A DNA stretch of 64,000 bases from Sphingobacterium sp. GVS05A (GCF_019969845.1 NZ_JAHXYR010000001.1:1-64000); one strand, 5' to 3'. Shown: positions 28,249 to 37,565, numbered from the stretch's first letter. Notes: a model not told the origin generated them from the letters alone. Program-made: numbers and translations.

Positions 28249-29373
28249 CTATATTGTTTTCCCTGCTATACCTTTTGTTCGTTGATAGCTTTTCAGACTT
28301 TTAAAGCCAGCGATATAAATCAGCTCTTCTTCTTTAACATTTTTGTAGTTTGGATCCATTTTTAAAATCTCAATTTCCTTCAGTCGATAGTTATTGATAA
28401 ACGAGCTGAAATTTTTCCCATAATGGCGATTGATAAAGGTTGATAGATAGGTTCTGTTTGTTCCAAGTGGTTTGATCATGTCGGTGATTTTGAGGTCAGG
28501 ACGTAAGTAGGGTTTTTCAATACGCATATAGTCTTCAAAAACTACTGGATCGATAATCCCACTTTTCGCTAATGCGTTAATTTTATCCTTTTCATGAAAT
28601 ATCATATCTTCTGTTAGTAGCACAAAGTTTTTGGAAAAAATATTGTAGCACAGTATACTGTTAAAAATAGTAATGAGCGCCAGTGTTATAATAGAAGTCG
28701 TATATTCTGAAAGACCGCCTTTTGGAGCGAAGTAATACAGAAATGGTGCTGGAAGCAGAAGAGCCAGACACCAGAATATCTGATAGAGCCAACCTAATGA
28801 TGAAGCGTCAATATCTGCAGAGTATTCAATGATCTCTTTTTTATACTTTATTACTCTCCTTAGGGCAAGAACCAAATAGATAATACTAAACAACAGCCGA
28901 ATGTATAATCGGTATTTTGTATAAAAATGAACGAATATCCCAAAACGATGTGTTGTATTTAACGAATAGCTTAGTGATCCTTGAAAATAAAACGGAATAA
29001 TATAAGTACATAGAATATATGCTATCAGAAAGAAAACTGGAATGGCATAATGCCAGAGGTTGAACTGTTCTTTTTTGCGCAACCGTGTTAGTTTAAAAAC
29101 GACATGATATAGGAGTATAGGTATAACAAACATACAGTAAAGGTTGATCGGAATAGAGTATCTGTAAACATCGTTATAATAAAAACACATTGCAATACTA
29201 ATACAATAGAGTATTTCTATCATATAGAATCCAGTTAACAGAAACATCAACCGCTTAGAAAAGGGGTCATGTTTGCGGCTATATAAGTTGACCAGTAGCA
29301 ATATAATGCAATATATTGCGGAAAAAATAGGCAAAGCAAATGCAAACGTTCGTATGACTAATTTAAAATCCAT
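28249..29373 (-). CDS. Membrane-anchored AraC-type regulator
   Basis: 374 residues. The N-terminal ~250 residues have seven or eight hydrophobic segments. A linker (FHEKDKINALAKSGIIDP) connects to a C-terminal AraC DNA-binding domain (about 275-370) with PLGTNRTYLSTFIN and YIAGFKSLKSYQRT. Such proteins couple a membrane sensor to DNA binding. The C-terminal domain is closely similar to the partial gene at the left window edge. The signal is unknown; targets may include the nearby surface-protein genes (inference). Confidence 0.88.
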   Translation of the reverse strand: MDFKLVIRTFAFALPIFSAIYCIILLLVNLYSRKHDPFSKRLMFLLTGFYMIEILYCISIAMCFYYNDVYRYSIPINLYCMFVIPILLYHVVFKLTRLRKKEQFNLWHYAIPVFFLIAYILCTYIIPFYFQGSLSYSLNTTHRFGIFVHFYTKYRLYIRLLFSIIYLVLALRRVIKYKKEIIEYSADIDASSLGWLYQIFWCLALLLPAPFLYYFAPKGGLSEYTTSIITLALITIFNSILCYNIFSKNFVLLTEDMIFHEKDKINALAKSGIIDPVVFEDYMRIEKPYLRPDLKITDMIKPLGTNRTYLSTFINRHYGKNFSSFINNYRLKEIEILKMDPNYKNVKEEELIYIAGFKSLKSYQRTKGIAGKTI

Positions 29374-29924
29374 AAAGTTTCGAATTGATATTTGTAAATG
29401 ATTTTTTTTATTATGAGGTTGTTTTCACGCGAGCAATTGTATCATCAATACGTACAGATGCTTTTAGATTCTCCATGTTGGACATCTTAAACTTATTAGC
29501 ATCTCTGGTACTTAATAGTAGCTTATTCGTAAGCTTCTATTAAATTATCTTAATAGTTTTGCGTTTGTGATCAAACAAATAGAATGAGAAAAATTATATT
29601 TTGATCTTTACGAAATACAATTGTTGTGACATTTCGTATGATATTTCGTTTGAATGGTGTAAGTTGTTTTTTATTAGTGTTTTGTATGTTTGGTTTTACT
29701 CCTTTTGTCAGTGCCCTTTTCTTATATTCCGATTTTAATTCGTTAGGATAATCTAAATCGAATGACAATTTGTAAGTTGGTTTTAGCCGTAATGGGTAGG
29801 AAGAATAAATTCATTTTCTGACAGGGAGAGCCCTGTTTTGGTTAATCTATTCCTTGATGGATAGGCGCTTGATGAATCAACAATTAAGGCAATTGAAATG
29901 TAGAGCGCAAATTAGCGCTCACAG
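29374..29924. other. Intergenic region, no supported gene
   Basis: About 550 A/T-rich bases upstream of the membrane AraC-type gene. A 65-codon frame (29571-29768, minus) lacks domain features and is probably not coding. TTCGTATGATATTTCG at 29633-29648 resembles the dyad found near both candidate small RNAs. Confidence 0.4.
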
Positions 29925-30542
29925 CTAATCTCTTTTTATCGAGGATATCTGATTCTCTTCATACAATTCTAGTACTTCGGCACGCGATAAGACGATTTTT
30001 TCAGAATAGTTATCCGCATGTTGTTCCTGTAGTTTGCGGAAGCTTTTTCTGTCGGTAGCCTCGTAATCATTCATTAAGAAGGTTATCGAGTCTGCTGTAA
30101 CATCGGCAACACGATAAAGTGTGTATATTGATCTGCCACTTTCATTCATTTCGATTTTATATACATCACCTATCTTGGGGTCATCCAGATACGCATCCGT
30201 TTTGCTTAAGGAAAATATTCCGACAATGATAATTGCTAAAAAGAGAAGCGCGATCAGTATGATACCAAAAAAGTATCTTTTAGGGATCTTGGGCATTCCC
30301 TTGGCCCGGATTTCGTTTAGTGTCTGTGGGTTGATGTCAGATTGAGAGTTTACTCTTTTACAATGCCCACAAATTGTTATAATCTTTGATCTATAGGGAA
30401 ATATAGGAATCCAGAATATATGGAAATAACTTACCTCTTTGTGGGCAAATACCGACTTGGGTGTATGGCAATAATCACAATCGCCTAAAAAGTTTTCAGG
30501 ACTGTTTGATAATAGTTTTGTTTTTGTTCCGAAGATGATCAT
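29925..30542 (-). CDS. Zinc-ribbon membrane protein of unknown function
   Basis: 205 residues. Two Cys pairs (CDYCHTP near residue 22 and CGHCKR near residue 59) form a probable zinc ribbon, separated by an aromatic stretch FHIFWIPIFPYRSK. One transmembrane helix follows (about 90-112, FFGIILIALLFLAIIIVG), then an extracytoplasmic C-terminal domain of about 90 residues (DDPKIGDVYKIEM). No catalytic motif is seen. It has no close operon partner. Confidence 0.7.
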   Translation of the reverse strand: MIIFGTKTKLLSNSPENFLGDCDYCHTPKSVFAHKEVSYFHIFWIPIFPYRSKIITICGHCKRVNSQSDINPQTLNEIRAKGMPKIPKRYFFGIILIALLFLAIIIVGIFSLSKTDAYLDDPKIGDVYKIEMNESGRSIYTLYRVADVTADSITFLMNDYEATDRKSFRKLQEQHADNYSEKIVLSRAEVLELYEENQISSIKRD

Positions 30543-31278
30543 AGTTGTAATAATTTGAAATTTTTATAATGCACAATTCTTTTTAATAAGACAACCTTAT
30601 TGTTTTCAATATTTTATTTTCCTTAAATGACGTTTTATTCAAACTTAAGTTTATATACCTGTCAAATAAAAGTATATAATTCTTCCAAGCGCTTTTGTTT
30701 CGTACAAAAACGTGTGATATTTTGTATAATATTTTGTTGCATAGAAATTGTTACTTGATTTGAAGGTTAAATCATTAAGGATAGCATAGCCCCCTCTTCG
30801 TGCTAGGAGCTGTAGGAAATCTGCTTTGATCTATGAGTTCGTAGCGAAACACTTTATGTGAAAATTCAGCTGTTCAATTTCTCAATTATTCACGACAGCG
30901 CTCCAGTTATACCCATGTTTTTCATATACAGAAAAGTAAACTTTTACTTGCGTCGTTTAACCAATTAGCAAGACTGTCATGAACGTATCTTTTCATAGTA
31001 CAATGCTTTTTATTTTCGTCGAATAGATGTCTATTGGTACTCGGATAGTCACTTATGAGAGTGGGTATTGACAGGTAATAAAATAGTATATATGATTTGT
31101 CCCTATTTTTTTTATTAAATGCACCTATATAGTGCTATATCATCAATAGATTTGACTAATCGATTTAGTCGCTCAGGAGCATTTTACGGTTTAATAGTTT
31201 GCTAAATCCGATCGACTCTTTAGTATGGGACAGAGATACGCAGAAAAACATCAAATTAATATAAAATAAGGTAGATAA
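30543..31278. other. Long intergenic region, no supported gene
   Basis: About 735 bases between divergent genes. No start-to-stop frame is convincing. Short Bacteroidota-like coding fragments may exist on the minus strand near 30860-31000, but they are interrupted by stops and I cannot assign them. Confidence 0.4.
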
Positions 31279-31812
31279 ATGAAAAAAGAAACAAATTTAT
31301 ATAGAAATGAAAAGAAAACGACAAGGTTGTTATTTTCTACGGCTGGTATATGCCTACTACTTTTTATTATACTTTTATATTGTATGGGACTGTTCGACGG
31401 CATCTTGCGAATAAGGGCGCTTGTGTTTTCGGCGACTTTTCTGGTAATCATGCTGTACTTTTTCCTGAAAACGCTTATTAGTTTGCGGGATAAATCAGCT
31501 TTGATATCATTAGATTCCTGCTATTTTTCGGGAAAAACAACACCTCTATCCAAAGCTTTTGGTCAGGGAGAATGGTCCGATGTGACTAATATCCAATTGG
31601 AAAAAGTTGGTGGTGACATGCTGGTAGTCGTATCTCTGCATAATAGGGCGAAATATAAAGGGCGGCTTTCCAAAATTTTTCAAAAAATGGCTTATGAAGA
31701 ATCTACTCAGCAATTACATCTGACTTATTCAGCTTCTGAGATCGACCTCGATGCACAGACACTTTTTGACCTCTTTGTTAGCTACTGGGACAATGCACGC
31801 AGCAATAATTAA
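31279..31812 (+). CDS. STM3941-like membrane protein
   Basis: 177 residues. Two transmembrane helices (about 16-38 and 47-66) precede a cytoplasmic domain (about 70-175) with the WSDVTNIQLEKVGGD and LDAQTLFDLFVSYWDNAR segments, as I recall for STM3941-family proteins. These are small, frequently transferred proteins of unknown function with a PH-like C-terminal domain. A strong hairpin separates it from the convergent hydrolase gene. Confidence 0.65.
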   Translation: MKKETNLYRNEKKTTRLLFSTAGICLLLFIILLYCMGLFDGILRIRALVFSATFLVIMLYFFLKTLISLRDKSALISLDSCYFSGKTTPLSKAFGQGEWSDVTNIQLEKVGGDMLVVVSLHNRAKYKGRLSKIFQKMAYEESTQQLHLTYSASEIDLDAQTLFDLFVSYWDNARSNN

Positions 31813-31821
31813 ATCAACCAA

Positions 31822-31860
31822 ACAAAGCGGTGTAGCTATCAAAACCACAAACCGCTTTGT
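31822..31860. terminator. Bidirectional terminator
   Basis: ACAAAGCGGT pairs with ACCGCTTTGT (10 bp) between convergent genes, with A-rich and T-rich flanks on the two sides. Confidence 0.7.
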
Positions 31861-31871
31861 AATTTTAGTAT

Positions 31872-32525
31872 TTACTTATTCATAAATTCTTTGGTTGTCA
31901 AGTGGTCGCCAAAGTGGTGAACAACTTCGTTTAAAACATAATCCTGTTGTGTACGGTTGAATGCAGAAGTTCCGTCAGAAATCAAAAAAGTATTGTACCC
32001 CTTTTCGTGGGCATCACGCAGGGTACTTTCTACACAAACGTGAGTAGCATAACCCACCAAATACAGATTTTCAATCTTGTTGTTTCGCAGATATACGTCT
32101 AAATTCGATCCTGTAAAACCGCTTGCGCCAACTCGTCCGGTAACCACAAATTCACCGTCATTAGGTTTTACCGTTTCATAAAACTGTGAGCCAAATTCAT
32201 TTATTGGGAAAGTTCCTGCTAGTGGTATCGCTTTCCGCAAGCCACTTTTTCCATTCGCTAATTCGGGATAGCCTTTTTCAAACCGCAACCCAACGTGGAC
32301 AACCTCAATGTTGTTCTTTCTTGCATAGTCTAATGCCTTTTCAATGTTAGCGATTGAATTGTGCATCATTTCCTTGTCTTTTACCAAAGCCCTATACAAT
32401 TTTCCGTCTCTGTGCATCCATTCGTTTTGTGTCTCGATAAGGATAAGTGCTGATTTTTCTTTTGTTTGTGCCTGTAGGTAATTCATATTTAAAAATGTTA
32501 GCATAAATAAAATTGACATTTTCAT
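31872..32525 (-). CDS. Secreted isochorismatase-family hydrolase
   Basis: 217 residues with an N-terminal signal peptide (about 1-19, ending LQAQ). ALILIETQNEW is the family's first motif, with Glu where many members have the catalytic Asp. GYATHVCVESTLRDA carries the nucleophilic Cys. The export signal is unusual for this normally cytoplasmic family. It lies 10 bases downstream of another secreted protein gene and is probably co-transcribed with it under the divergent MerR regulator. Substrate unknown. Confidence 0.85.
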   Translation of the reverse strand: MKMSILFMLTFLNMNYLQAQTKEKSALILIETQNEWMHRDGKLYRALVKDKEMMHNSIANIEKALDYARKNNIEVVHVGLRFEKGYPELANGKSGLRKAIPLAGTFPINEFGSQFYETVKPNDGEFVVTGRVGASGFTGSNLDVYLRNNKIENLYLVGYATHVCVESTLRDAHEKGYNTFLISDGTSAFNRTQQDYVLNEVVHHFGDHLTTKEFMNK

Positions 32526-32535
32526 ATTATCTGAT

Positions 32536-33579
32536 TTAAAGATTAAGCTGTAATGGATTTACAATATGTTCATTAGAAATTTTTGCAACGGCTTTCCAGC
32601 CGTCGGGATATTTAATGTAGGATAGGTAATCCGTAATAATGAGTTTTTTATCTCTGAAAAATTGTGTTTTTACGACTGCAGTATTTTCGGTGATTCCTAA
32701 AATATCAATGGTGTAATCAAGATTTCTAATTCCAGAGCTTACCTTTTCGGGATTGCTTTTGTATTCTTCTACAACTTTCATCCAGTTACGCAGCGGAAGA
32801 CGGAAAAGGTTATTTTCTTTGGCTATGAGGATAGAAAAATCCGGGTGAAAGCCTCGTGGCATTTCCTCTAAGTTCAGTTTATTCAAAGCTCCGTTTGCGA
32901 AGGTTTCCTCCACGAGTTTTCTTAGCGTTTGTTCGTCTGTTGATGTGTTTAAAAAATCCAGATTATTTTCAACCAACCAGTTATCGTGCAACCATTTCTC
33001 TGTAATGCGTTTATGTTCGTCGTTATTCCACTTTATGTTACGTTCAAATGTAATTACGGAGCCGTCAAAGCCGACAATTACCCACGCATAATCATTTTGC
33101 GAAGCTCGAAAACATTTGTACTTCATTCCCGCTATGGTTGTTTTCTTTTCGTTAACGTAAATTTCTTCATCATGTGTTTCTATCCAAAGGTTTTGCAGAG
33201 CATTGGCTAATGAGTTATCCAACTTCAATAGAAAGTCTTTTGCTATTTTTTCTGCTTCCGGCTTTAATAGCATTTTTGTATTGGAATACTTTTTATCCAT
33301 ATTCGTAAAACCCAAAATCTGTTTATCTTTTTCTGAAATTACAAATGAATAATGCTCTCCTTTTAGACCGTTATTGGACGATTTCTCAAAGCGGAATAAA
33401 TAAGCCGGGGTATTATCCACATTAACCTTACTTGCAGTTTGAAACTTGTAGTCTTGGGGGATTTCAATATGCTTTTTAAATTCATCTAAATAGGACTGAG
33501 TATCTTTTAAAGATACTGTCTGTGCATTTACATTTACTGTCATCATCAATACGCTTAAAATCAAAATTGCTGTTTTCAT
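32536..33579 (-). CDS. Secreted protein with PepSY-like N terminus and NTF2/lumazine-binding-like C terminus
   Basis: 347 residues. A signal peptide ends at NVNA. Residues ~30-190 look like a PepSY/YcdB-type domain (KPEAEKIAKDFLLKL, YAWVIVGFDGSVITF). Residues ~215-345 resemble the SnoaL/NTF2-like putative lumazine-binding domain (LVEETFANGALNKL, FRLPLRNWMKVVEEY, YLSYIKYPDGWKAVAKI). I do not know its substrate. It is first in a two-gene unit with the secreted hydrolase, divergent from a MerR regulator. Confidence 0.7.
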   Translation of the reverse strand: MKTAILILSVLMMTVNVNAQTVSLKDTQSYLDEFKKHIEIPQDYKFQTASKVNVDNTPAYLFRFEKSSNNGLKGEHYSFVISEKDKQILGFTNMDKKYSNTKMLLKPEAEKIAKDFLLKLDNSLANALQNLWIETHDEEIYVNEKKTTIAGMKYKCFRASQNDYAWVIVGFDGSVITFERNIKWNNDEHKRITEKWLHDNWLVENNLDFLNTSTDEQTLRKLVEETFANGALNKLNLEEMPRGFHPDFSILIAKENNLFRLPLRNWMKVVEEYKSNPEKVSSGIRNLDYTIDILGITENTAVVKTQFFRDKKLIITDYLSYIKYPDGWKAVAKISNEHIVNPLQLNL

Positions 33580-33604
33580 ACTTTTATTGTTTTAAATAAT
33601 CATA

Positions 33605-33625
33605 AATTGTAAATTATTTACAATT
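33605..33625. promoter_or_regulatory. Perfect palindrome, probable MerR operator
   Basis: AATTGTAAAT-T-ATTTACAATT lies between the divergent merR and secreted-protein genes and overlaps the -33 region of the merR promoter. A related half-site pair follows at 33664-33680. Confidence 0.6.
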
Positions 33626-33654
33626 GCAAAATAAAGACTAATATTTTATATTTG
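33623..33654 (+). promoter_or_regulatory. Bacteroidota-type promoter of the MerR gene
   Basis: ATTG at 33623-33626 and the -7 element TATATTTG at 33647-33654 (consensus TAnnTTTG) are separated by 20 bases. The start codon lies 28 bases after the -7 element. Confidence 0.6.
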
Positions 33655-33663
33655 CAACATAAA

Positions 33664-33680
33664 TTGTAAATATGTTACAA
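33664..33680. promoter_or_regulatory. Second inverted repeat, probable MerR autoregulatory site
   Basis: TTGTAA-N5-TTACAA sits immediately before the merR start codon and repeats the core of the palindrome at 33605-33625. Confidence 0.5.
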
Positions 33681-33681
33681 A

Positions 33682-34005
33682 ATGAGCGAATCGAAAACAA
33701 ATAGTGACCTGTCTTTTGACTTTGATTTTTTAGATAAATTGGTTGTCGGAATTGGTGAAGTATCGCAGATTACTGGTATTCCTCCAAGGCAAATCCGCTA
33801 TTGGGAAGAAAAAGGAATTATTACAAGTCTCACCGAAGAGGAGGGCAAAAACAGAAGGTACAACTATGAGAACATTAAAAAAATGTTGCTTATTAAAGAA
33901 CTTTTGGACGAGGGATATACGTTAGACGCATCAGCCGAAAAGGTAAAAAATCGGATGAAGATGATTGAAGAAACGTTGAATAAATTGCAGAATAAAAAAG
34001 ATTAG
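33682..34005 (+). CDS. MerR-family transcriptional regulator
   Basis: 107 residues. The winged-helix motif VVGIGEVSQITGIPPRQIRYWEEKG is followed by RRYNYENIKKMLLIKELLDEG and a short coiled-coil tail. There is no extended effector domain, so the ligand, if any, is unknown. It is divergent from the two secreted-protein genes, and two TTGTAA/TTACAA dyads lie in the shared promoter region, which points to local regulation and autoregulation. Confidence 0.9.
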   Translation: MSESKTNSDLSFDFDFLDKLVVGIGEVSQITGIPPRQIRYWEEKGIITSLTEEEGKNRRYNYENIKKMLLIKELLDEGYTLDASAEKVKNRMKMIEETLNKLQNKKD

Positions 34006-34117
34006 AATATCTGACAAGCGGAGATCCAAAGGACTTCATGTTTTTTATTTACTTTAATTTATCCTCTATTCAAACCCAGGCATTATTCTAAATCATTTCT
34101 TAATTTTATTTGAAAAA

Positions 34118-34148
34118 GAGTCCAGTTATAAGGAACATAACTGAACTC
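34118..34148. terminator. Terminator between convergent genes
   Basis: GAGTCCAGTTAT pairs with ATAACTGAACTC (one mismatch) around a 7-base loop, followed by CGTATTTTTTATTT. It serves merR and perhaps the hydrolase gene. Confidence 0.6.
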
Positions 34149-34187
34149 CGTATTTTTTATTTACACACTTGGTGGGTCAGTTCCTTT

Positions 34188-35501
34188 TTAGTTAACAATA
34201 TGATAATTCTGACTATCTATTGGAACTTCTTTCCTATCAATCATTCCGTAATCTCTTATAATATCTCCAATGCGAAGGCGATAATCTTTAAATATCAATG
34301 TTCTTCCAACACTCTGAGCCCTTCTATGCAATTCCGAATTCCTCCATTTTTGAACAGCGTCTTCACTTTCCCAAAAAGATAGTGATAACAATTTATCCGG
34401 CTGCGTAAGACTTTGAAAGCGTTCTATGGAGATAAACCCTGGGATTTTTCCCAATTCTGTTTTCAATTCCGCTGCAATTTCCAAATATTCCTTTTGCTTT
34501 CCTTCATGAAGTGTAACTTCAAAAATTACAGCTATACTACCGGAATGTTTTTTAATTTTTTCTTTATTCCCGAAAAAATAAAGTACTTCATCATATAGCT
34601 TATATCTGTTTTTTTCTAAATGCATGACATGGGTTCCTTTTTCAAGTACCACATATTTCTTTGATGCTGCGTTCTCTAGAGCTGTAAATAAATGGTAAGC
34701 ATCCTGATTGTTAGGATAACAATCCCATTCTCCCCTAATTATCAATGTAGGCGATTTTATTTTTTTTGGATCATAATAGGCTTTGTTATTTAATAAATCC
34801 TGTACATCCTGTGAAGGGCCAGAGGGAAATTTTATATAATCTGTACCCCATTTTTTGGAAAAAGGGTCTGATTCTTTCCAAAGATCTCCCCAGCTTTCAA
34901 AAATATCCATTTCTAACTCAGAACTATTCCCTTTGGGAGTTAGTTCTATCATAGCATCGATCCGTTGCTTAGGTGTCATTGTTTCATATGAGCCATTGAT
35001 GTTTTGTCTTTTTGTTTCAGACTTTCGCTCTGTTAATGTTGCAAAAAGTACAAGTTTTTCGACCCTATTCGGATATAGAGATGCAAATAGAGCGGCAACA
35101 GTACCTCCCCACGAATGACCTATTAGAAATACATTATGTTTGCTTGTTTTACCCGTAATGTAGTTCACCGCAATTTCTACGTCTTTATATACTTCGTTTG
35201 CTCGTCCTATCACTTTCATGCTTTCTTGTCTATCCATTTCAGGATAACGGTCAGAATTACCATACCCTAAAAAATCTAGGGCATATACATCAAATCCTTT
35301 TTCACAAAGATAATCCATCCATGATTCCTGATTCATTTTAAAATTGAAAGATAGCTGACTTGGGAATGAGCTGCCATGTAAAAAGAGTACTGGTGTTCCA
35401 TTATGCGGAGAAGTGGGAATTTTATGACCAAGGGCAATATTCAGTCCTGTAATATGGCTTTCTATCTTTAGAATTTCAATTTCATATTTGTTTTTGTGCA
35501 T
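34188..35501 (-). CDS. Alpha/beta hydrolase fused to an antibiotic-biosynthesis-monooxygenase domain
   Basis: 437 residues, no signal peptide. Residues ~30-325 are an alpha/beta hydrolase: oxyanion region PVLFLHGSSFPSQ, nucleophile elbow GHSWGGT, acid in RGEWDCYP, and the late His in EKGTHVMHLEK. Residues ~335-430 form an ABM ferredoxin-like domain (AVIFEVTLHEGKQKEY, PGFISIERFQSL, LSLSFWESEDAVQKWRN). ABM domains act on or bind quinone/polyketide-like compounds. The fusion suggests detoxification or modification of an aromatic compound. An ArsR-type regulator is divergent to it. Confidence 0.85.
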   Translation of the reverse strand: MHKNKYEIEILKIESHITGLNIALGHKIPTSPHNGTPVLFLHGSSFPSQLSFNFKMNQESWMDYLCEKGFDVYALDFLGYGNSDRYPEMDRQESMKVIGRANEVYKDVEIAVNYITGKTSKHNVFLIGHSWGGTVAALFASLYPNRVEKLVLFATLTERKSETKRQNINGSYETMTPKQRIDAMIELTPKGNSSELEMDIFESWGDLWKESDPFSKKWGTDYIKFPSGPSQDVQDLLNNKAYYDPKKIKSPTLIIRGEWDCYPNNQDAYHLFTALENAASKKYVVLEKGTHVMHLEKNRYKLYDEVLYFFGNKEKIKKHSGSIAVIFEVTLHEGKQKEYLEIAAELKTELGKIPGFISIERFQSLTQPDKLLSLSFWESEDAVQKWRNSELHRRAQSVGRTLIFKDYRLRIGDIIRDYGMIDRKEVPIDSQNYHIVN

Positions 35502-35610
35502 AGCTTATACTTGTTAAAAATTGTGGAATGAATTTTAAATGTTTTAGTTTATTTTTTTGTAAAACTATTTTTTTTATACTTTTAATAGTTCAATCTGGAA
35601 TTAACAATGG

Positions 35611-36288
35611 ATGGAGATACAAATAAAAAAAATTGCTGCGATAATAGGAGAACCTATTAGATCTCTAGTCCTATGGACACTACTAGATAGTCGCGCCTAT
35701 ACATCATTAGAATTGGCTATTGTTGCTGAAACATCCCCACAAAACATGAGTATGCACTTAGCCAAGTTGTTAGAAGCCAATCTACTTCATGTAGATAAAC
35801 AGGGAAGACATCGCTATTATAGACTTGCAAGTGCGGAAGTTGCTTTTGCTGTGGAGGCGATTTCTACATTAATCCCTGATATTAAACGTAAAAATATTAC
35901 AGATAATAATACGGATGTCACCTATTGCAGAACTTGCTATGACCATCTTGCCGGAAAAATAGGTGTCTTAATTACAGAAAGCCTCGTAAATAAAAATTTT
36001 CTGCAATTAAAAGCTAACAATCACTATGATATAACTGCTGAAGGCGAACTTTTTTTTAATAGTATTGATATTGACATTGAGAATCTTAGGCAAAAAAAGA
36101 GAATATTAGCGAAGACTTGCTTGGATTGGAGTGAAAGAAAATACCACCTTTCTGGGGCTTTAGGGCAGGCATTATTGGATAAAATGCTACACGAAGATTT
36201 GATTAGAAAGAAGAAAAATTCGAGAGCAATTATTATAACACATAAAGGTGAGATAGCGCTAAGAGAAAGATTTGATTTGAAATTGTAG
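35611..36288 (+). CDS. ArsR-type winged-helix regulator with C-terminal extension
   Basis: 225 residues. The N-terminal ~90 residues form an ArsR-type winged helix (IAAIIGEPIRSLVLWTLLDS, TSPQNMSMHLAKLLEANLL, GRHRYYRLAS). The remaining ~130 residues, including CRTCYDHLAGKIGVLI, match the C-terminal part of longer ArsR-like regulators that bind organic ligands. It is divergent from the hydrolase-monooxygenase gene with a 109-base gap and so is its likely regulator. The frame starts at TTG or GTG-like codons upstream; ATG 35611 fits the domain start. Confidence 0.85.
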   Translation: MEIQIKKIAAIIGEPIRSLVLWTLLDSRAYTSLELAIVAETSPQNMSMHLAKLLEANLLHVDKQGRHRYYRLASAEVAFAVEAISTLIPDIKRKNITDNNTDVTYCRTCYDHLAGKIGVLITESLVNKNFLQLKANNHYDITAEGELFFNSIDIDIENLRQKKRILAKTCLDWSERKYHLSGALGQALLDKMLHEDLIRKKKNSRAIIITHKGEIALRERFDLKL

Positions 36289-36535
36289 TTTATTGCAGTT
36301 GACCTCTTAATCAAAAGAGCCGAATTTTCCATTTTTTAGAGCCTGTATATTTTTGCAAATCTAATCCTGAATTATCAACTAATTTTACGGTTTCCCTTAC
36401 TTAAGAATTAAAATCAGAAGTCCCTGGAAGCGGGATCTTTCCCGCGGAGCTGAATCCAATTTCTTCTCATTTGTGCATTTATAATATGACTTTTCGGTAT
36501 CTCCCCGATGCCGCTTACATACACATGTTTCTTTA

Positions 36536-36961
36536 TTGGGCTATTACAAAAAAGGAGATACCCCTGAGCCAATCGTTTATTACCCATCAACCGCTGATCA
36601 GAGCCCTTCGAAGGTGATCCCGTCCTTGACAATGTCCGCTATGATCAATGCATCGGGAACTACTTCAGCAGCAACAGCGCTCTGGGGTGTCAGTAGCTAT
36701 GTGGATCTGATGGGCGCTAAGAAGATTCTTTACAATGGCCGATTTGGTAATCAAGGCAGTAGGATTGCATTTTATAGCAATAATGGAGCTGCGGCCTTTC
36801 TATCAGCTTATCCGCAGATAGATATTGTTATCACCAATCAGGAAATAACTGTTCCCGATGGAGCCTTATATGCTCGGTTTAGTTGTTATGATCCACAATC
36901 CAATAATTTCTATCTGCTATTGAAAGATGAGAATGGAGATATTATCCGATACAAAATGTGA
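36536..36961 (+). pseudogene. Phage or surface-fibre gene fragment
   Basis: The frame opens at TTG and has no ATG or ribosome site, so it is a 3' fragment. Its ~140 residues (SPSKVIPSLTMSAMINASGT, FYSNNGAAAFLSAYP, ARFSCYDPQSNNFYLLL) resemble beta-rich distal parts of phage tail/fibre-type proteins. A GGTATCTCC (36497-36505)/GGAGATACC inverted repeat brackets its left end. The fragment at 59794-60390 is of similar character. Confidence 0.45.
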
Positions 36962-37102
36962 ATCTCCCTAATAATAAGGGTTTTGTCTAAATTTAGGGGC
37001 AAATACTCACAAACCAATAATAGCTATATTAAAGCTACGAATATTATGTAAAACAAATAAAAAGTAAATAAATTAATTCAGTATACAGTCTCCATCGATT
37101 TA

Positions 37103-37490
37103 TTAATTTTCGCGGATAAACTCACTTATTGCCCGCATGCTCATTCCTTTGGCATGCATGCTCAGCACGTGTCCCTCAAGCTGTTCAGTGATGATTAATT
37201 ACTTTAGGCTCGAACGTTCCCGATCTGTCCCGGCCTATTTCCAATTCAAAAGTGCCGGTATTGAGACCTCGGACTGTCTTTTTTGTTTTGCCATTGCGAC
37301 GGTTGCTATTGCTCGAAGCTTTCTCTTCGTTCAAGTGGTTTTCCAGTTCGCCATCCATCATCGATTCCAACAGATGCTTCATTAATGGTGCTAGAACGCC
37401 ATCATTGGGAGACAAACTTTCACCTTCGTAAAGACCTTGCATAGCTACTGTCTTGAAGCGTTCAAAGTCGCATGGGTCTTTTCTTTCATG
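37103..37490 (-). pseudogene. IS256-family transposase remnant
   Basis: Read on the minus strand in three frames: MKEKTH then DFERFKTVAMQGLYEG, a continuous stretch through HLLESMMDGELENHLNEE and GTFELEIGRDRSGTFEPKVI, then QLEGHVLSMHAKGMSMRAI. These are the N-terminal motifs of IS256-family transposases, broken by two frameshifts and cut after REN-stop. The C-terminal two thirds with the catalytic DDE residues are missing. The element's 5' terminal repeat survives at 37541-37565. Confidence 0.85.
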
Positions 37491-37540
37491 ACCGTGTCAT
37501 TTGAATAATTGAATATAAATAATCTTATTGAATTATTCCT

Positions 37541-37565
37541 CTGACACAGTTCACGTTACAGTCTC
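37541..37565 (-). repeat. Terminal inverted repeat of the IS256-like remnant
   Basis: On the minus strand it reads GAGACTGTAACGTGAACTGT followed by GTCAG. The same sequence forms both ends of the short element at 53691-53739. The other end is not found here. Confidence 0.7.

Noticed and set aside
29571..29768. 65-codon minus-strand frame upstream of the membrane AraC-type gene
   Set aside because: No domain, low-complexity Lys/Asn composition typical of A/T-rich noncoding DNA, and no neighbour that would support it.
36414..36632. 72-codon minus-strand frame opposite the phage-type fragment
   Set aside because: No recognisable features; the plus-strand reading is more protein-like.
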